A DNA stretch of 32,625 nt from Eubacteriales Family XIII. Incertae Sedis bacterium (lineage in GTDB: Bacteria > Bacillota > Clostridia > Peptostreptococcales > Anaerovoracaceae), in contig JAITOE010000169.1 in assembly GCA_031290135.1 (NCBI GenBank), forward strand, positions 1 to 32,625, read 5' to 3'. The translations under genes were made by a program, and so were the position numbers. This document shows positions 1-9,054 of the stretch, one piece after another (the stretch's first letter is position 1; each line of letters opens with the position of its first letter). Below the pieces are notes generated by a model. The model was not told where the DNA came from, did not search any database, and saw nothing but the letters and a program-made list of their open reading frames with translations.

Positions 1-491
1 TGCTTTCCAACTTGGTGTCACAGCTGAAACAGTCGGACGCCATGGACAAATTTACGGACGTGCTGAACGAGGTGCCGCGGGTGCGCGAGGATCTGGGTTA
101 TCCGCCCTTGGTCACGCCCTCCAGCCAGATCGTGGGGACGCAGGCGGTGCTGAACGTCGTCATGGGCGGGCGATACAAGATGATCCCGCAGGAGGTCAAG
201 CAGGTGGTCAAGGGCATGTACGGCCGCACCACCGTGCCCATAAAGGACGCGGTCATTGAGAAGATCATCGGCAAGGAAGAGCGGATCACGGACCGGCCGG
301 CGGACCGCCTTGCGCCGGAGCTGGAGAACACCAAGAAAGAGTTCGCCCAGTATATCGAACAGGACGAAGACGTCCTGACGGGCGCCATGTTCCCGGAACC
401 GGCGCTGAAGTTCTTCCGGTACAGGAACGCGCAGAAATATAAAATCGACGCTTCTTTGCTGAATGAAGAGGACATGGTTTACCCGGTGTAA
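1..491 (+). CDS. Oxaloacetate decarboxylase alpha / pyruvate carboxylase subunit B, C-terminal part (5' cut by window edge)
   Basis: This is the last ~162 residues of a biotin-dependent carboxyltransferase. The frame is open from base 3, so the gene begins outside the window. The visible part is the conserved carboxylase (PYC/OADA) region: it opens with LSNLVSQLK, followed by RVREDLGYPPLVTP and SQIVGTQAVLNVV, then the GGRYKMIPQEVK segment and a helical tail ending MVYPV. The protein stops here without a biotinyl domain (no MKM motif). The biotin carrier must therefore be a separate protein, as in many Firmicute and archaeal OadA/PycB subunits. The enzyme moves a carboxyl group between oxaloacetate and carboxybiotin. 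It converges on the next gene (43 bp between stops) and appears unrelated to the catabolic genes that follow. The family is confident; OadA versus PycB cannot be decided from this part. Confidence 0.9.
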   Translation, partial: LSNLVSQLKQSDAMDKFTDVLNEVPRVREDLGYPPLVTPSSQIVGTQAVLNVVMGGRYKMIPQEVKQVVKGMYGRTTVPIKDAVIEKIIGKEERITDRPADRLAPELENTKKEFAQYIEQDEDVLTGAMFPEPALKFFRYRNAQKYKIDASLLNEEDMVYPV

Positions 492-533
492 CGTCCCCAA
501 ACATATGAATGGATGACCTTGTGAAAATCAACA

Positions 534-2801
534 TCACGCCTGGATTTCCATGCGGTGGCTGTATATGTTGTGGAGAACGGCCAGGCGCGGGTCTTTCATT
601 TCATACTCAACCCAGACGGTGAACACGCGGCGCTTGCCATATCCGAAAAAGTGTCCGGTCGCCGGATCGAATATCCGCGCATGGGATTCTTCGCAATGCG
701 CCACGGCCGCCTCGGCGTCTTCGCGCAGAAGCAAACAAGCGTTCATCTTCTCCGTAAGCCTCCTTGTTATTTCAAGGCGGATGGCGGGGATTTTTTGCTT
801 CGGCGCGGAACCCGTCAATTTCTTCTTGAGATTACGGCGGTTTTCCCGCCGCGCCGTCAGATCCGGAAGCGCATAGGCCTCTTTGGGGGGGAACAGGAGG
901 TCGAGGACGTGCAGGCTGCTTCTTCCCTCGTGCAGGAAAAGATCCCGGCAATTCGCGCAATACGTGAGGAGGACGTTGTCTTGCCCGCCCGTCCTTTTTG
1001 CCGCAATGGCGGCTGCGAGACCGGGGTTTGCGGGGTAGATATGTCCGCCGAAACCGCAGCAGGCGGCCGGCTCTTCCAGCGAATCCGGATTTTCAAGGAC
1101 AAAACCGGATTTTTCCGCGATTCGCCGCACGGCCGTCCGCCCTTTCACGTCGCCCGTGCTGCTGCAAGGGTCATAGATGATGGCAGGCAGCTTCATGGCT
1201 GGCGCGGGGCAGGGGATTCCCCCGCCGTTTTCCGAAAGCCATTCATAGACAAGGCGGCCGCGTACTTCGGGCAAATATTTCGCGAAGCTTTTCTTGCAGG
1301 TGCTGCACGCGAAGAGAAATTCGGGCTGGCCGAGCTTTTCCCACTCTGCGCGAAGCCGGCGGGTGGTTTCCGCCAGCACTGCCTCTTCCGCCGCCCAGTC
1401 TGCCGGTACGCCGCAGCAGGAAAGGAGCAGGGAAGCGCCGGGGACGGCGTTCCGAAGATAGGCGTAGGTATGTTCCACGGTTTCCGGCGAAGAAGCCGCA
1501 AGCTGGCAGCCGGGGAAGAACAGAAGGGGGCTTTCGGCGTCTGCGGGCGCAAGCAGCGCATAAGCGTCCGCCGAGAGCGAGAACGCCATGTCCGCCATCC
1601 AGAAGTCGTGGTAGGCCGCCGGCAGGTGTCCGGCGCGGGACAGGATGCGCCGGCTTTCGAACATGGCCGTGCAGGTGTCCACGCCCGCCGGACAGACCGC
1701 CGTGCAGAGTCCGCAGAGGCTGCAGCTGTTGAGCATGCGGGACGCCACGCGTTTGATCTTGTCGTCAACGGGAAGCACCGTCAGCCCAAGGTCGGCGGCA
1801 ATGCGTTTGGGGTTTTGGTTGAAATGCCGCATGAGTTCACAGGCATCCATGCAGACGGTGCAGTCGCACAGGGGGCAGCGCGCCGCCTCCGCCTGACATT
1901 CTTCCGCTTCCGGGAGCGTTTCCGCCGGAGCCGCCCCGGCTGTCGGAGCCGGTTCGCCCGCCGCGTCAAAAGCATATGGCAGGGCATAAAAACGTTCGTC
2001 CGCCTTACGCACGGCAAAGAGCGGTCCCACGCCGTCGTTCCGGCCGGTTTTCAGGTATTCCTCGATGGCGCTTGCGGCGCGGAGCCCGTTTTCCACGCTC
2101 TGCGCCGGATCGCAGCCGAAGAGGGAGCCGCCCAGATAGACGCCGGGCATGCGCGTCGCGAGCGTCCTTTCGTCCCGCTTTTCCGCCAGGCCGAAATGGT
2201 TTCCGTTTTCGCCCGTGGCAATGTACACGGTGCCGCCGCCCGCAAGAAGGGGCGCGACGTCCTCTACGGTTTCTCCTAGCTTCGCTTCATATGCGGTGTG
2301 GAGAAAGACTTGGGCGATTTCAGCCTCGGCAATCCCGCCGGGGAGCATCCGCCCGGCGCGGCCGCCGATCTTTGCCGAAGATTCATAAAGCGTCAGGCGG
2401 TAGCCCTTTGAAGCGAGCCGGAACGCACACGCCAGCCCGCTGAGGCCGCCCCCGACGACGGCGACGCGCTCTGTTTTTTGCCGGGACGCGTATTTGACCG
2501 GATCCCTGCTGCGCCCCGCGTTCGCCACAATCCCGCGCTCAATGCGCCGCAGATCGACCGCCCCGTCGGACAACCTGCCGCGCACGCAAAAATCGCCGCA
2601 GTGCGAGGGGCATAGCCGGCTGATAATGTCCGGGAAGATCACCGCGTCGCGATAGGCACGGAACGCGCTGCCATAGCGGCCTTTCTGCACCTTGCCGATC
2701 AGATCGCGCACGTCAATGCCGAAGGGGCAGGCGCTGCTGCAAGGCGGGGGATTGCCGTGAAAACAGTCCGACGCGTAAAATTTTATGTCCTGAAAATCCA
2801 A
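534..2801 (-). CDS. FAD-dependent oxidoreductase with two Fe-S dicluster regions and CCG domains (electron partner of the molybdenum hydroxylase)
   Basis: A 755-residue electron-transfer protein, probably cytoplasmic. In order: a GltD-type N-terminal Cys cluster (C13, C21, C25, C64, C68, C72); an FAD-binding fold with GGGLSG at 117-122; a 2[4Fe-4S] ferredoxin-like part (C309, C312, C317, C321 and C360, C363, C366, C370); two heterodisulfide-reductase-type CCG regions (SCCG at 461, CCGFGGH at 581); and an unassigned tail of ~80 residues from about 675. The start is TTG, supported by GGAG six bases upstream; no ATG occurs near the N terminus. It lies 41 bp downstream of the aldehyde oxidoreductase gene, which suggests that it takes electrons from that enzyme. 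It resembles proteins annotated as pyridine nucleotide-disulfide oxidoreductase/dicluster-binding. The stretch between FAD motif and C-terminal flavin motif (MPGVYLGGSLFGCDP) is too short for a normal NADPH domain. Confidence 0.85.
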   Translation of the reverse strand: MDFQDIKFYASDCFHGNPPPCSSACPFGIDVRDLIGKVQKGRYGSAFRAYRDAVIFPDIISRLCPSHCGDFCVRGRLSDGAVDLRRIERGIVANAGRSRDPVKYASRQKTERVAVVGGGLSGLACAFRLASKGYRLTLYESSAKIGGRAGRMLPGGIAEAEIAQVFLHTAYEAKLGETVEDVAPLLAGGGTVYIATGENGNHFGLAEKRDERTLATRMPGVYLGGSLFGCDPAQSVENGLRAASAIEEYLKTGRNDGVGPLFAVRKADERFYALPYAFDAAGEPAPTAGAAPAETLPEAEECQAEAARCPLCDCTVCMDACELMRHFNQNPKRIAADLGLTVLPVDDKIKRVASRMLNSCSLCGLCTAVCPAGVDTCTAMFESRRILSRAGHLPAAYHDFWMADMAFSLSADAYALLAPADAESPLLFFPGCQLAASSPETVEHTYAYLRNAVPGASLLLSCCGVPADWAAEEAVLAETTRRLRAEWEKLGQPEFLFACSTCKKSFAKYLPEVRGRLVYEWLSENGGGIPCPAPAMKLPAIIYDPCSSTGDVKGRTAVRRIAEKSGFVLENPDSLEEPAACCGFGGHIYPANPGLAAAIAAKRTGGQDNVLLTYCANCRDLFLHEGRSSLHVLDLLFPPKEAYALPDLTARRENRRNLKKKLTGSAPKQKIPAIRLEITRRLTEKMNACLLLREDAEAAVAHCEESHARIFDPATGHFFGYGKRRVFTVWVEYEMKDPRLAVLHNIYSHRMEIQA

Positions 2802-2842
2802 AAAGTTCTCCTTTGACGGAGGTTACGCCCGCCCCGCCGTAT

Positions 2843-5668
2843 TTACACGGGGTTGTTCCGGATATCTTCAAGCACGTCGTACATGTCGTCGCCCAGATGC
2901 CATTTTTCCGGAATGTCCGCTTCGCCTGCCCGTTTCCGCGCAATGGCGGCTTTCACTTTCGCGGGGGAGGCGGGCAGCGTGTAGACGCGCGCGCCGGTCG
3001 CGTTGTGGATGGCGTTGAGGACGGCCATGTGCCCGCCTGACTGAAAGAGTTCCGAGCAGCCGGTGGAGCCATGGGGACCGTATTCCCGCTCGCGTTCGTG
3101 GAAGATCAGTTCAATGTTGTCCGGGATGTCCGCAATGGCGGGTACGCCCGCGCCCACAAGCGTGCCGTGCCGTTTCAGGTCGTCGTAGTTTTCCGTCAGC
3201 GCGAAGCCTATGGTCTGGGAGATGCCGCCGTATGCCTGGCCTTCCACCGACAGGACGTTGCCGAGGATGCCGACGTCGCTCACCGCGACGATCCGCGTAA
3301 CCCGGACCTTGCCGTCTGTTTTTCCGACCTCCACCTCTGCGAGGAAAACGCCGTAGGTGGTGGTCATGACGGGATCGGCCGCGCCCGTGTTGGGGTTTAG
3401 ATCGACGCCCTTGCCGGTCGTGTCATAGGCGCCGATGTATTTTGTCGGGATGCCGTCGGCAAGCATTTCCTCATAGCTTCTGTAGGAGCCGTCCGCTTTG
3501 CGCATGGCGCCGAGAAGCTGCTGCGCGGCGTTTTCCGTCGCGTAACCCACCATGAAATGGCAGCGGCTCGCCGCCGCGATCCCGGAATTCGGACACAGGT
3601 GGCTGTCGTTCATCACGAGCTTGATCTGATCGGGTTCCAGGCCCAGCGGGCGCAAACATTCGTGCGTATGGGCGAGCGTGCCGATGTCGCCGCCCTGTCC
3701 CTGGTCTTCCCATGTGTTAAAATGCGTGACGGTGCCGTCCGGATTGAGTTCGAGCGCAATTTCGGCATGGTCGTGCGCGCCGATGGTGACGTTGAAGCCG
3801 CCGCTGCAAACGCCGACGCCGTAATATTTCTCTTCGTCTTCTTTTCCGGCAAGCCGCGCCTTGGCTTCTTCGTAGACGGGACGGAGCTTATCGTACAGCT
3901 CGACCATGCTGGGATCCCTGTACGGATAACCGTTCATGGTCATGTCGCCGGGCCTTGCCAGGTTGCGGTAGCGGAATTCGAAAGGATCCATGCCCGCTTT
4001 TTCGGCAAGCATGTCCATAAGCGCCTCGGAACAGGTATAGGACTGGGGCGAGCCGAAGCCGCGGTAGGATGTGCCAAAACCGTGGTTTGAGACGGCCATG
4101 CGGATGAGTCCCCGCACGTTGGGGATGACGTAGGGGAAGCCGGGGTATCGGGCGAAACTCGCGATCAGGTTCATGGAGATGTCGTCGTAGGCGCCGTGGT
4201 CCACGCCGAAATCGAATTCTATCGCCGTCAATTTGCCGTTTTCGTCGCAGGCGATCCGTCCGTTGGAATAGGAGGGCGTGCGTTTGCCGCTGTAATGCTG
4301 GTGCTCTTCATACCGCATGGTGAGGGTGAGCGGGCGGTTTACGGCCATGAGGCAGACGCCGAGGATGGCAAAACTTCCCGCGCAGGTCGCCCAGCCGAAA
4401 CTGCCGCCGGTGGGGTTTTCCACGAGCCTGAGTTTTTCAAGCGGAATGCCCATGGCGTTGGCGATGGATTCACGGTTCCATTGAATGGACTGGCTCTTGC
4501 AGCTGATCACCATGTTTCCGTCTTCGTCCCAGTATGCCTGCTGCGTGTCGCCCTCAATGGACAGATGCGGTTCCCGGGTGCTGTAGAAACTCCCCTCTGC
4601 GGCGTATGCGGAAGCTTCTATGACCGCGTCGGCGCTCTCTCCCTTGAACACGGGCTGGAGAAGATAGTTGTTTTCGGACTGCGCGTGGATCCGCATGGCG
4701 TCCGGCGCGACCGCGTCTAAGAAATTCAGGTATTCGGGAAGCGGCTCGATTTCAACCTTGACCGCCGCCGCCGCGTCGCGCGCGTGTTCCTGTGTGTCGG
4801 CGATGACGGCTCCGACGACATCCCCGTACATGAAGATCTTTTTGTCGTTGAAGATAGGGCGGACGTCGCCTTTGATCTTCGAGCGCAGGTGAAAATTCGG
4901 CTCGAAAATGATGTTTGTCCCCTGGACGTCCTTTGCGGTCACGATCCGGACGACGCCGGGCATGTCCGAGGCCGCCGCCGTGTCAATGCCGAGGATGTTT
5001 GCGTGGGATGCGAGCCGGGGCTGTATGATGGCGACGTGAAGCGTGCCCGGCGGCATTTTGTGTTTGATGTCGTCGCCGTAGTCTGTGATACCGAGTACCT
5101 TGCCGAGGGCGGCTGGCCGCGGGTATCTGGTGTTGTAGACGCGGGTGCCGCGTTCATGCTTGTAGGTGATGTCTTCCATGCTTTTTTCGCCGCGCAGCAC
5201 GGCGGCGGCGGCCATGACGGAATCCACGATGGGCTTGTAGCCGGTGCAGCGGCAGATATTCCTGTGTTTCTGGAACCAGTCGCGCACAGCCTCCCGCGTT
5301 GGCGACGGGTTCACGTCCAACAGCGCCTTGGCGGACATGATGAAACCGGGCGAGCAGAACCCGCACTGGACGCCGCCGTAGGTGATCCACGCCTGCTGGA
5401 GCGGATGGAGATGGGTTGCGACGCCAAGCCCTTCTATGCTCTCTATGGCGCTGTGTTCCGCGACGTCTTTCATCTTTTTCATGCAGGAACGAACGACGTC
5501 GCCGTTTACGATGATTGAGCAGGCGCCGCACTGACCCGCGTCGCAGCCGACCTTGATGCCGGTCAGCCCGTAACGCCGCAGCGTTTCCGCCAGCGTGTCT
5601 TTTTCGGGGTCGAAAATAAACATGCGGTTCACTCCGTTGACAATGTGTTCCACCTTTCTTAAAGTCAT
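2843..5668 (-). CDS. Molybdopterin-dependent aldehyde oxidoreductase (xanthine oxidase family, MOP type)
   Basis: A single-chain molybdenum hydroxylase of ~941 residues that would oxidise an aldehyde (or a heterocycle) to the acid with water as the oxygen source. The N terminus carries a plant-type [2Fe-2S] site (CDAGQCGAC plus a later Cys) and then the second [2Fe-2S] site (CGFC, then CRC ~34 residues on). The two molybdenum-cofactor domains follow directly, with no FAD domain, as in the ~907-residue Desulfovibrio gigas MOP. Near the C terminus, STGCSELFQSGG holds the expected active-site Glu. Two starts are possible: ATG at 5680, or ATG at 5668. I choose 5668 because a GGAG lies six bases upstream of it. 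It sits 30 bp after the sigma-54 activator gene (18 bp from the alternative start) and before the FAD/Fe-S protein, so the three genes probably form one operon. Aldehyde versus purine-type substrate is inferred from length and domain layout. Confidence 0.9.
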   Translation of the reverse strand: MTLRKVEHIVNGVNRMFIFDPEKDTLAETLRRYGLTGIKVGCDAGQCGACSIIVNGDVVRSCMKKMKDVAEHSAIESIEGLGVATHLHPLQQAWITYGGVQCGFCSPGFIMSAKALLDVNPSPTREAVRDWFQKHRNICRCTGYKPIVDSVMAAAAVLRGEKSMEDITYKHERGTRVYNTRYPRPAALGKVLGITDYGDDIKHKMPPGTLHVAIIQPRLASHANILGIDTAAASDMPGVVRIVTAKDVQGTNIIFEPNFHLRSKIKGDVRPIFNDKKIFMYGDVVGAVIADTQEHARDAAAAVKVEIEPLPEYLNFLDAVAPDAMRIHAQSENNYLLQPVFKGESADAVIEASAYAAEGSFYSTREPHLSIEGDTQQAYWDEDGNMVISCKSQSIQWNRESIANAMGIPLEKLRLVENPTGGSFGWATCAGSFAILGVCLMAVNRPLTLTMRYEEHQHYSGKRTPSYSNGRIACDENGKLTAIEFDFGVDHGAYDDISMNLIASFARYPGFPYVIPNVRGLIRMAVSNHGFGTSYRGFGSPQSYTCSEALMDMLAEKAGMDPFEFRYRNLARPGDMTMNGYPYRDPSMVELYDKLRPVYEEAKARLAGKEDEEKYYGVGVCSGGFNVTIGAHDHAEIALELNPDGTVTHFNTWEDQGQGGDIGTLAHTHECLRPLGLEPDQIKLVMNDSHLCPNSGIAAASRCHFMVGYATENAAQQLLGAMRKADGSYRSYEEMLADGIPTKYIGAYDTTGKGVDLNPNTGAADPVMTTTYGVFLAEVEVGKTDGKVRVTRIVAVSDVGILGNVLSVEGQAYGGISQTIGFALTENYDDLKRHGTLVGAGVPAIADIPDNIELIFHEREREYGPHGSTGCSELFQSGGHMAVLNAIHNATGARVYTLPASPAKVKAAIARKRAGEADIPEKWHLGDDMYDVLEDIRNNPV

Positions 5669-5698
5669 GTTTTGCTCCATTTCTCTGTTAGGGTTTCT

Positions 5699-7684
5699 TC
5701 ATTTACGGTTTAGGGGTATTGCCCGTCCGGCGGACGGACCGTTTATTTTTTGCAGCCGCCGGTAAATCGTGCTTCTGGCCAAACCAAGCTGTCTGGCGGC
5801 GCCGGCGATGTTGCCGCCGCAGCCCCGTATCACATCTGCAAGATATTCAGCCGCAATTTCTTTTTCCGGCAACGGGGCGGAAGCACCCGGAAGACGGCCC
5901 GGCTTGGCGTGTATGGAAACGTAATCTTTCAAATGCTGCACGACGTCCAAACTGAGCACGCTGGCGCTGTAAACGACATTTTTCAGCTCCCGCACGTTGC
6001 CCGGCCAGGAATGCTTTTGTATATGCCGCAGATCCTCCTGTGAAATGCTGCAATCCGCATCCGTGTACAGCAAGCTGAAACGGGAGATGAGGCCGGCAAG
6101 ATCGTCAAAGCGTTCCCGCAGCGGCGGTATGTTGATCTGGATCACGGTAAGGCGGAAATATAAATCGGCGCGGAACTGCTTTTTCTCGATCAATTCCGGC
6201 AAATCGGCATTCGCGGCGCAAATGATGCGCACGTCGATGGGGACAGAGCGGTTGCTGCCCAGGCGGAACAGCTCTTTTTCTTCCAGGACGCGCAGCAAAT
6301 AGGTCTGGGCTTCGAAAGACAGCGCTTCGAGTTCATCCAGAAATATTGTCCCGCCGTTCGCGGCTTCGAATTTCCCGGTATTTCCCCTTGGCGAAGCCCC
6401 GGTAAAAGCACCGGGCGCGTATCCGAAGAGTTCGCTCCCGATCAGCTCTTTGGGAAAAGCGCCGCAATTGACTGCCACGAACGCTTTGTTCGCGCGGTTG
6501 CTGCGCTCGTAAATCATTCGCGCAAACACTTCCTTGCCGACGCCCGTCTCCCCGAACAGGACCACGGACGCATCCGAAGGCGCCACCTTGACGGCGGTGC
6601 GCAAGGCCGTAAGGAAAGCCGGGTTTTCCCCGACAATGCCTCCGCTTTGTTTGACGTTCAAGACAGGCGCGTGGAGGTCTGCTCCGGCGGAACGCCCTGC
6701 GGACACGATCAGGCCGATATAGTCATCGCCCTTGTAAACAGGCGAAAATTCAAGGGAATATCCGTCTGCTTCATCCACCCCGATGGCATTTTCGGCGGTT
6801 TTTTGCTCAAACAGGAAGCGGAGGTTGGCTTTTTTGGCAGCCTTACAGACAGCAGGGCTCAATTTTCTGCTGTTCGGCAAAACGTTGGACAATAAGGGGT
6901 GCTGGTTTTTGGAAGACGCAACGACCTGTAGATCCGTGTCCGCGGCAAAAATTAAATCAGCGTCATAGCGTTTTACCGCGTCCCGGAACCTTGCTAAGAG
7001 CGTTTGCAGCATTTCCGCGTAGGCAAAGAAATAGTTGCTTTCAATTGTGCGGGCGACGAACGTGAGCATGCCCATGGTATCGGACGAAATCTCCAAACCG
7101 TCCCCGGACAAGGCAAAAATGCCTTTTAGTTCTTTCGTCCAGGTGTTCATGATGGGCACGGCGGCGCAATTGCAGGTTTTCGCCAGCTGTGTGTAATGCT
7201 CGTAACCATAGACCGCATAGGGGGAGCGGCTGTTTTTTGCCATGGAAACACCCGTTGTGCCTGTGTGCTTTTCGTTCAAAATGGCGCCCGGCAGGATGCT
7301 TTGGCATTTCGCGTCTTCTTCACCCATGGATCCGCAGGCCAGCATGCGGATGATCACGGTGTCTTCGTTGCAGAGATTGATGATATTATTGGTTTTGCCG
7401 CGTTTTTTAAGCAAGTCGGCAAACTCGTCGAGGACAGGCTGCGCCGCGCCAATCAGCATCGCGTTCCGCACAATCAGCTTGGCCATGTCTTTTTCGTTCA
7501 GGACCAGCTTGGCGCCCGACTCGGAATAAGAAAGCCCGTTTTCAAAAGATTTCTTCCAGGAACGAAGCACTTCGTCGCGGACGGACAGGCCTTTGATGTC
7601 GCCGGTTTCAATGAATTTTTTCCATTCGCGCTTCACAAGGGCAACATATTTTCCGGGCTCGTCCCAATAATTCACGTTCGTCAT
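5699..7684 (-). CDS. Sigma-54-dependent transcriptional activator, AcoR type
   Basis: An enhancer-binding protein that would drive sigma-54 RNA polymerase by ATP hydrolysis. The N-terminal ~200 residues are a GAF-like sensor of the AcoR kind (SVRDEVLRSW near the start, EKHTGTTGVSMA further in), followed by a PAS-like segment. The AAA+ domain has Walker A GETGVGKE, the sigma-54 contact loop GAFTGA, Walker B GGTIFLDE and an Arg-finger region FRADLYFRL. The C terminus is a Fis-type helix-turn-helix (GNIAGAARQLGLARSTIYRRL). I take ATG at 7684 (661 residues); an in-frame GTG at 7738 would add 18 atypical residues. A strong sigma-A promoter lies upstream. It is the only sigma-54 activator in the window, so it is the best candidate regulator of the divergent promoters near 17 kb as well as of its own operon. 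That link is inference. Confidence 0.93.
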   Translation of the reverse strand: MTNVNYWDEPGKYVALVKREWKKFIETGDIKGLSVRDEVLRSWKKSFENGLSYSESGAKLVLNEKDMAKLIVRNAMLIGAAQPVLDEFADLLKKRGKTNNIINLCNEDTVIIRMLACGSMGEEDAKCQSILPGAILNEKHTGTTGVSMAKNSRSPYAVYGYEHYTQLAKTCNCAAVPIMNTWTKELKGIFALSGDGLEISSDTMGMLTFVARTIESNYFFAYAEMLQTLLARFRDAVKRYDADLIFAADTDLQVVASSKNQHPLLSNVLPNSRKLSPAVCKAAKKANLRFLFEQKTAENAIGVDEADGYSLEFSPVYKGDDYIGLIVSAGRSAGADLHAPVLNVKQSGGIVGENPAFLTALRTAVKVAPSDASVVLFGETGVGKEVFARMIYERSNRANKAFVAVNCGAFPKELIGSELFGYAPGAFTGASPRGNTGKFEAANGGTIFLDELEALSFEAQTYLLRVLEEKELFRLGSNRSVPIDVRIICAANADLPELIEKKQFRADLYFRLTVIQINIPPLRERFDDLAGLISRFSLLYTDADCSISQEDLRHIQKHSWPGNVRELKNVVYSASVLSLDVVQHLKDYVSIHAKPGRLPGASAPLPEKEIAAEYLADVIRGCGGNIAGAARQLGLARSTIYRRLQKINGPSAGRAIPLNRK

Positions 7685-7766
7685 ATCATATGCACCGCTT
7701 TCTCTGCCATGGCAGCTACATTGCTCCGCGAAAAACACATTACACTATGATATATTCGTTATTTTA

Positions 7767-7795
7767 ATTATACTATAATTTTCAATAATTTTCAA
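7767..7795 (-). promoter_or_regulatory. Sigma-A promoter of the sigma-54 activator operon
   Basis: Read on the minus strand: TTGAAA (7795-7790), a 17-base spacer, then TATAAT (7772-7767), in an AT-rich stretch. The -35 box overlaps the last codons of the epoxide hydrolase gene. It would start transcription near 7760, about 75 bases before the activator start codon. Confidence 0.7.
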
Positions 7796-8948
7796 GAACT
7801 TCCGCGCGGATTCCGCGATAAAATTCCCGCACATCTGTACACAAAAGAACCGGCTGCTCCCATGCCGCAAAATGTCCGCCCGCTGGCATTTCCGTCCAGC
7901 GTACCACGTTGAAATGCTTCTCCATCCAGCTTCGCGGCCGGTTGAACGGATCGCAGGGGAAACGCGCCACCGCGGCAGGCACCGGAATCTGCGGATCCGG
8001 GGCGCCGAGGTTCGTTTCCGGATCGTGCAATGACTCATAGTAGAGGCGCGCCGCGCTGGCGATGCTGCCCGGCGCCCAATAAAACATCAGGTTCGTGATC
8101 AGCCGGTCTTTCGAATAAACGGATTCCAGATTTCCGCCGCAGTCGCTCCACGTCCTGAATTTTTCCAGCACCCATGCCGCGAACCCGGCGGGAGAATCTG
8201 TTTGCGCGACCGTCAGGGAGTCGCATTTCGTTTCCTGGATCATATGGTAAGCGCCTTCGGCCTGGTCGAAAGCCTGCTGCCGCTCTACCATGGCCATGTC
8301 TTCGGCGGGCAGCCGGTTCAGCATGGGGACGGGCAGGAAGGCAAAATTCAGGTGGATGGCGGCCACATGTTCCGGAAACAAGGCGCCTAAGCGCGCGGAA
8401 ATCATCGCGCCCCAGTCCCCGCCCTGCGTCCCGTACCTCCGGTAGCCGAGTTCTTCCGTCATCAATTTGTTCAAAGCCCGCGCGATCCTTGCGGCGCCCC
8501 AGCCGGATTCCGTCGGTTTCCCGCTCCACCCGTAGCCGGGCAGGTCCGGAAGGACCACGTCGAACGCGTCCTCTTCGCGCCCCCCGTAGGCAGCCGGGTC
8601 GGTCAACGGGCCGATCATCTCAAAAAACTCATAAGCTGAACCCGGCCATCCATGAAGCAGCAGCAAGGGGAACGGTGCGCCGCCATGTCCCTTAATATGC
8701 CAAAAATGGATATCTACCCCATCTACGCGGCACATATACTGCGGCCATTTGTTTAAGGCCGCTTCCTGCTTGCGCCAATCATAGCCGTCGCGCCAGTACG
8801 CGCAAAAAGCTTCCAAATATTCGAGGTTTGTGCCATACTGCCATTCGGCGCCATTGATCTTGCTTGGCCAGCGCGTATGCTCCAAACGAAAACGCAGATC
8901 CGCCAATACGGAACGCGGTACGTCGATCACATATTCTTCGATGCTCAT
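7782..8948 (-). CDS. Epoxide hydrolase (alpha/beta hydrolase with EHN domain)
   Basis: A 388-residue alpha/beta hydrolase of the microsomal-type epoxide hydrolase family, which adds water to an epoxide to give a vicinal diol. The N terminus (VPRSVLADLRFRLEHTRWP) is the epoxide hydrolase N-terminal (EHN) domain. The hydrolase part shows the oxyanion motif HGWPGS, the nucleophile elbow GGDWGA with Asp as nucleophile, and the catalytic His in GGHFAAWEQP. No signal peptide is seen. The start is ATG at 8948 with GGAGG five bases upstream. It lies between the ABC-transporter terminator and the activator operon, on the same strand; I see no convincing promoter in the short gap before it. Natural substrates of this family are often unknown, so a role on a pathway epoxide, or a broader hydrolase role, are both open. 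Confidence 0.88.
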   Translation of the reverse strand: MSIEEYVIDVPRSVLADLRFRLEHTRWPSKINGAEWQYGTNLEYLEAFCAYWRDGYDWRKQEAALNKWPQYMCRVDGVDIHFWHIKGHGGAPFPLLLLHGWPGSAYEFFEMIGPLTDPAAYGGREEDAFDVVLPDLPGYGWSGKPTESGWGAARIARALNKLMTEELGYRRYGTQGGDWGAMISARLGALFPEHVAAIHLNFAFLPVPMLNRLPAEDMAMVERQQAFDQAEGAYHMIQETKCDSLTVAQTDSPAGFAAWVLEKFRTWSDCGGNLESVYSKDRLITNLMFYWAPGSIASAARLYYESLHDPETNLGAPDPQIPVPAAVARFPCDPFNRPRSWMEKHFNVVRWTEMPAGGHFAAWEQPVLLCTDVREFYRGIRAEVLENY

Positions 8949-8995
8949 AGGGGCCTCCGTGTTTTCTGTGGATCCGTCGATTAGACAGAAACAAC

Positions 8996-9017
8996 CACGC
9001 TGCCCGAAAGCAGCGTG
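8996..9017 (-). terminator. Rho-independent terminator after the ABC importer operon
   Basis: A perfect 8-bp stem (CACGCTGC/GCAGCGTG) with a 6-base loop, followed on the minus strand by the T-rich tract GGTTGTTTCTG. It lies 38 bp beyond the stop codon of the substrate-binding protein gene. Confidence 0.75.
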
Positions 9018-9054
9018 ATTGAAGTGAAACGCTTAGAAAAGGGGTGGCAGGGAT

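Noticed and set aside
555-2279. A 574-codon open frame on the plus strand opposite the FAD/Fe-S gene
   Set aside because: Its translation is Arg/Gly/Ala-rich with no domain, while the opposite strand carries ordered Cys motifs and an FAD fold. It is an effect of high GC.
2843-5668. Possible selenocysteine (in-frame TGA) in the molybdenum hydroxylase or the Fe-S protein
   Set aside because: Both genes read through without internal stops and all expected Cys positions are encoded as Cys.
7196-7750. Plus-strand frame opposite the 5' part of the sigma-54 activator gene
   Set aside because: No recognisable motif and no ribosome binding site; the minus-strand reading has complete GAF, AAA+ and HTH motifs.
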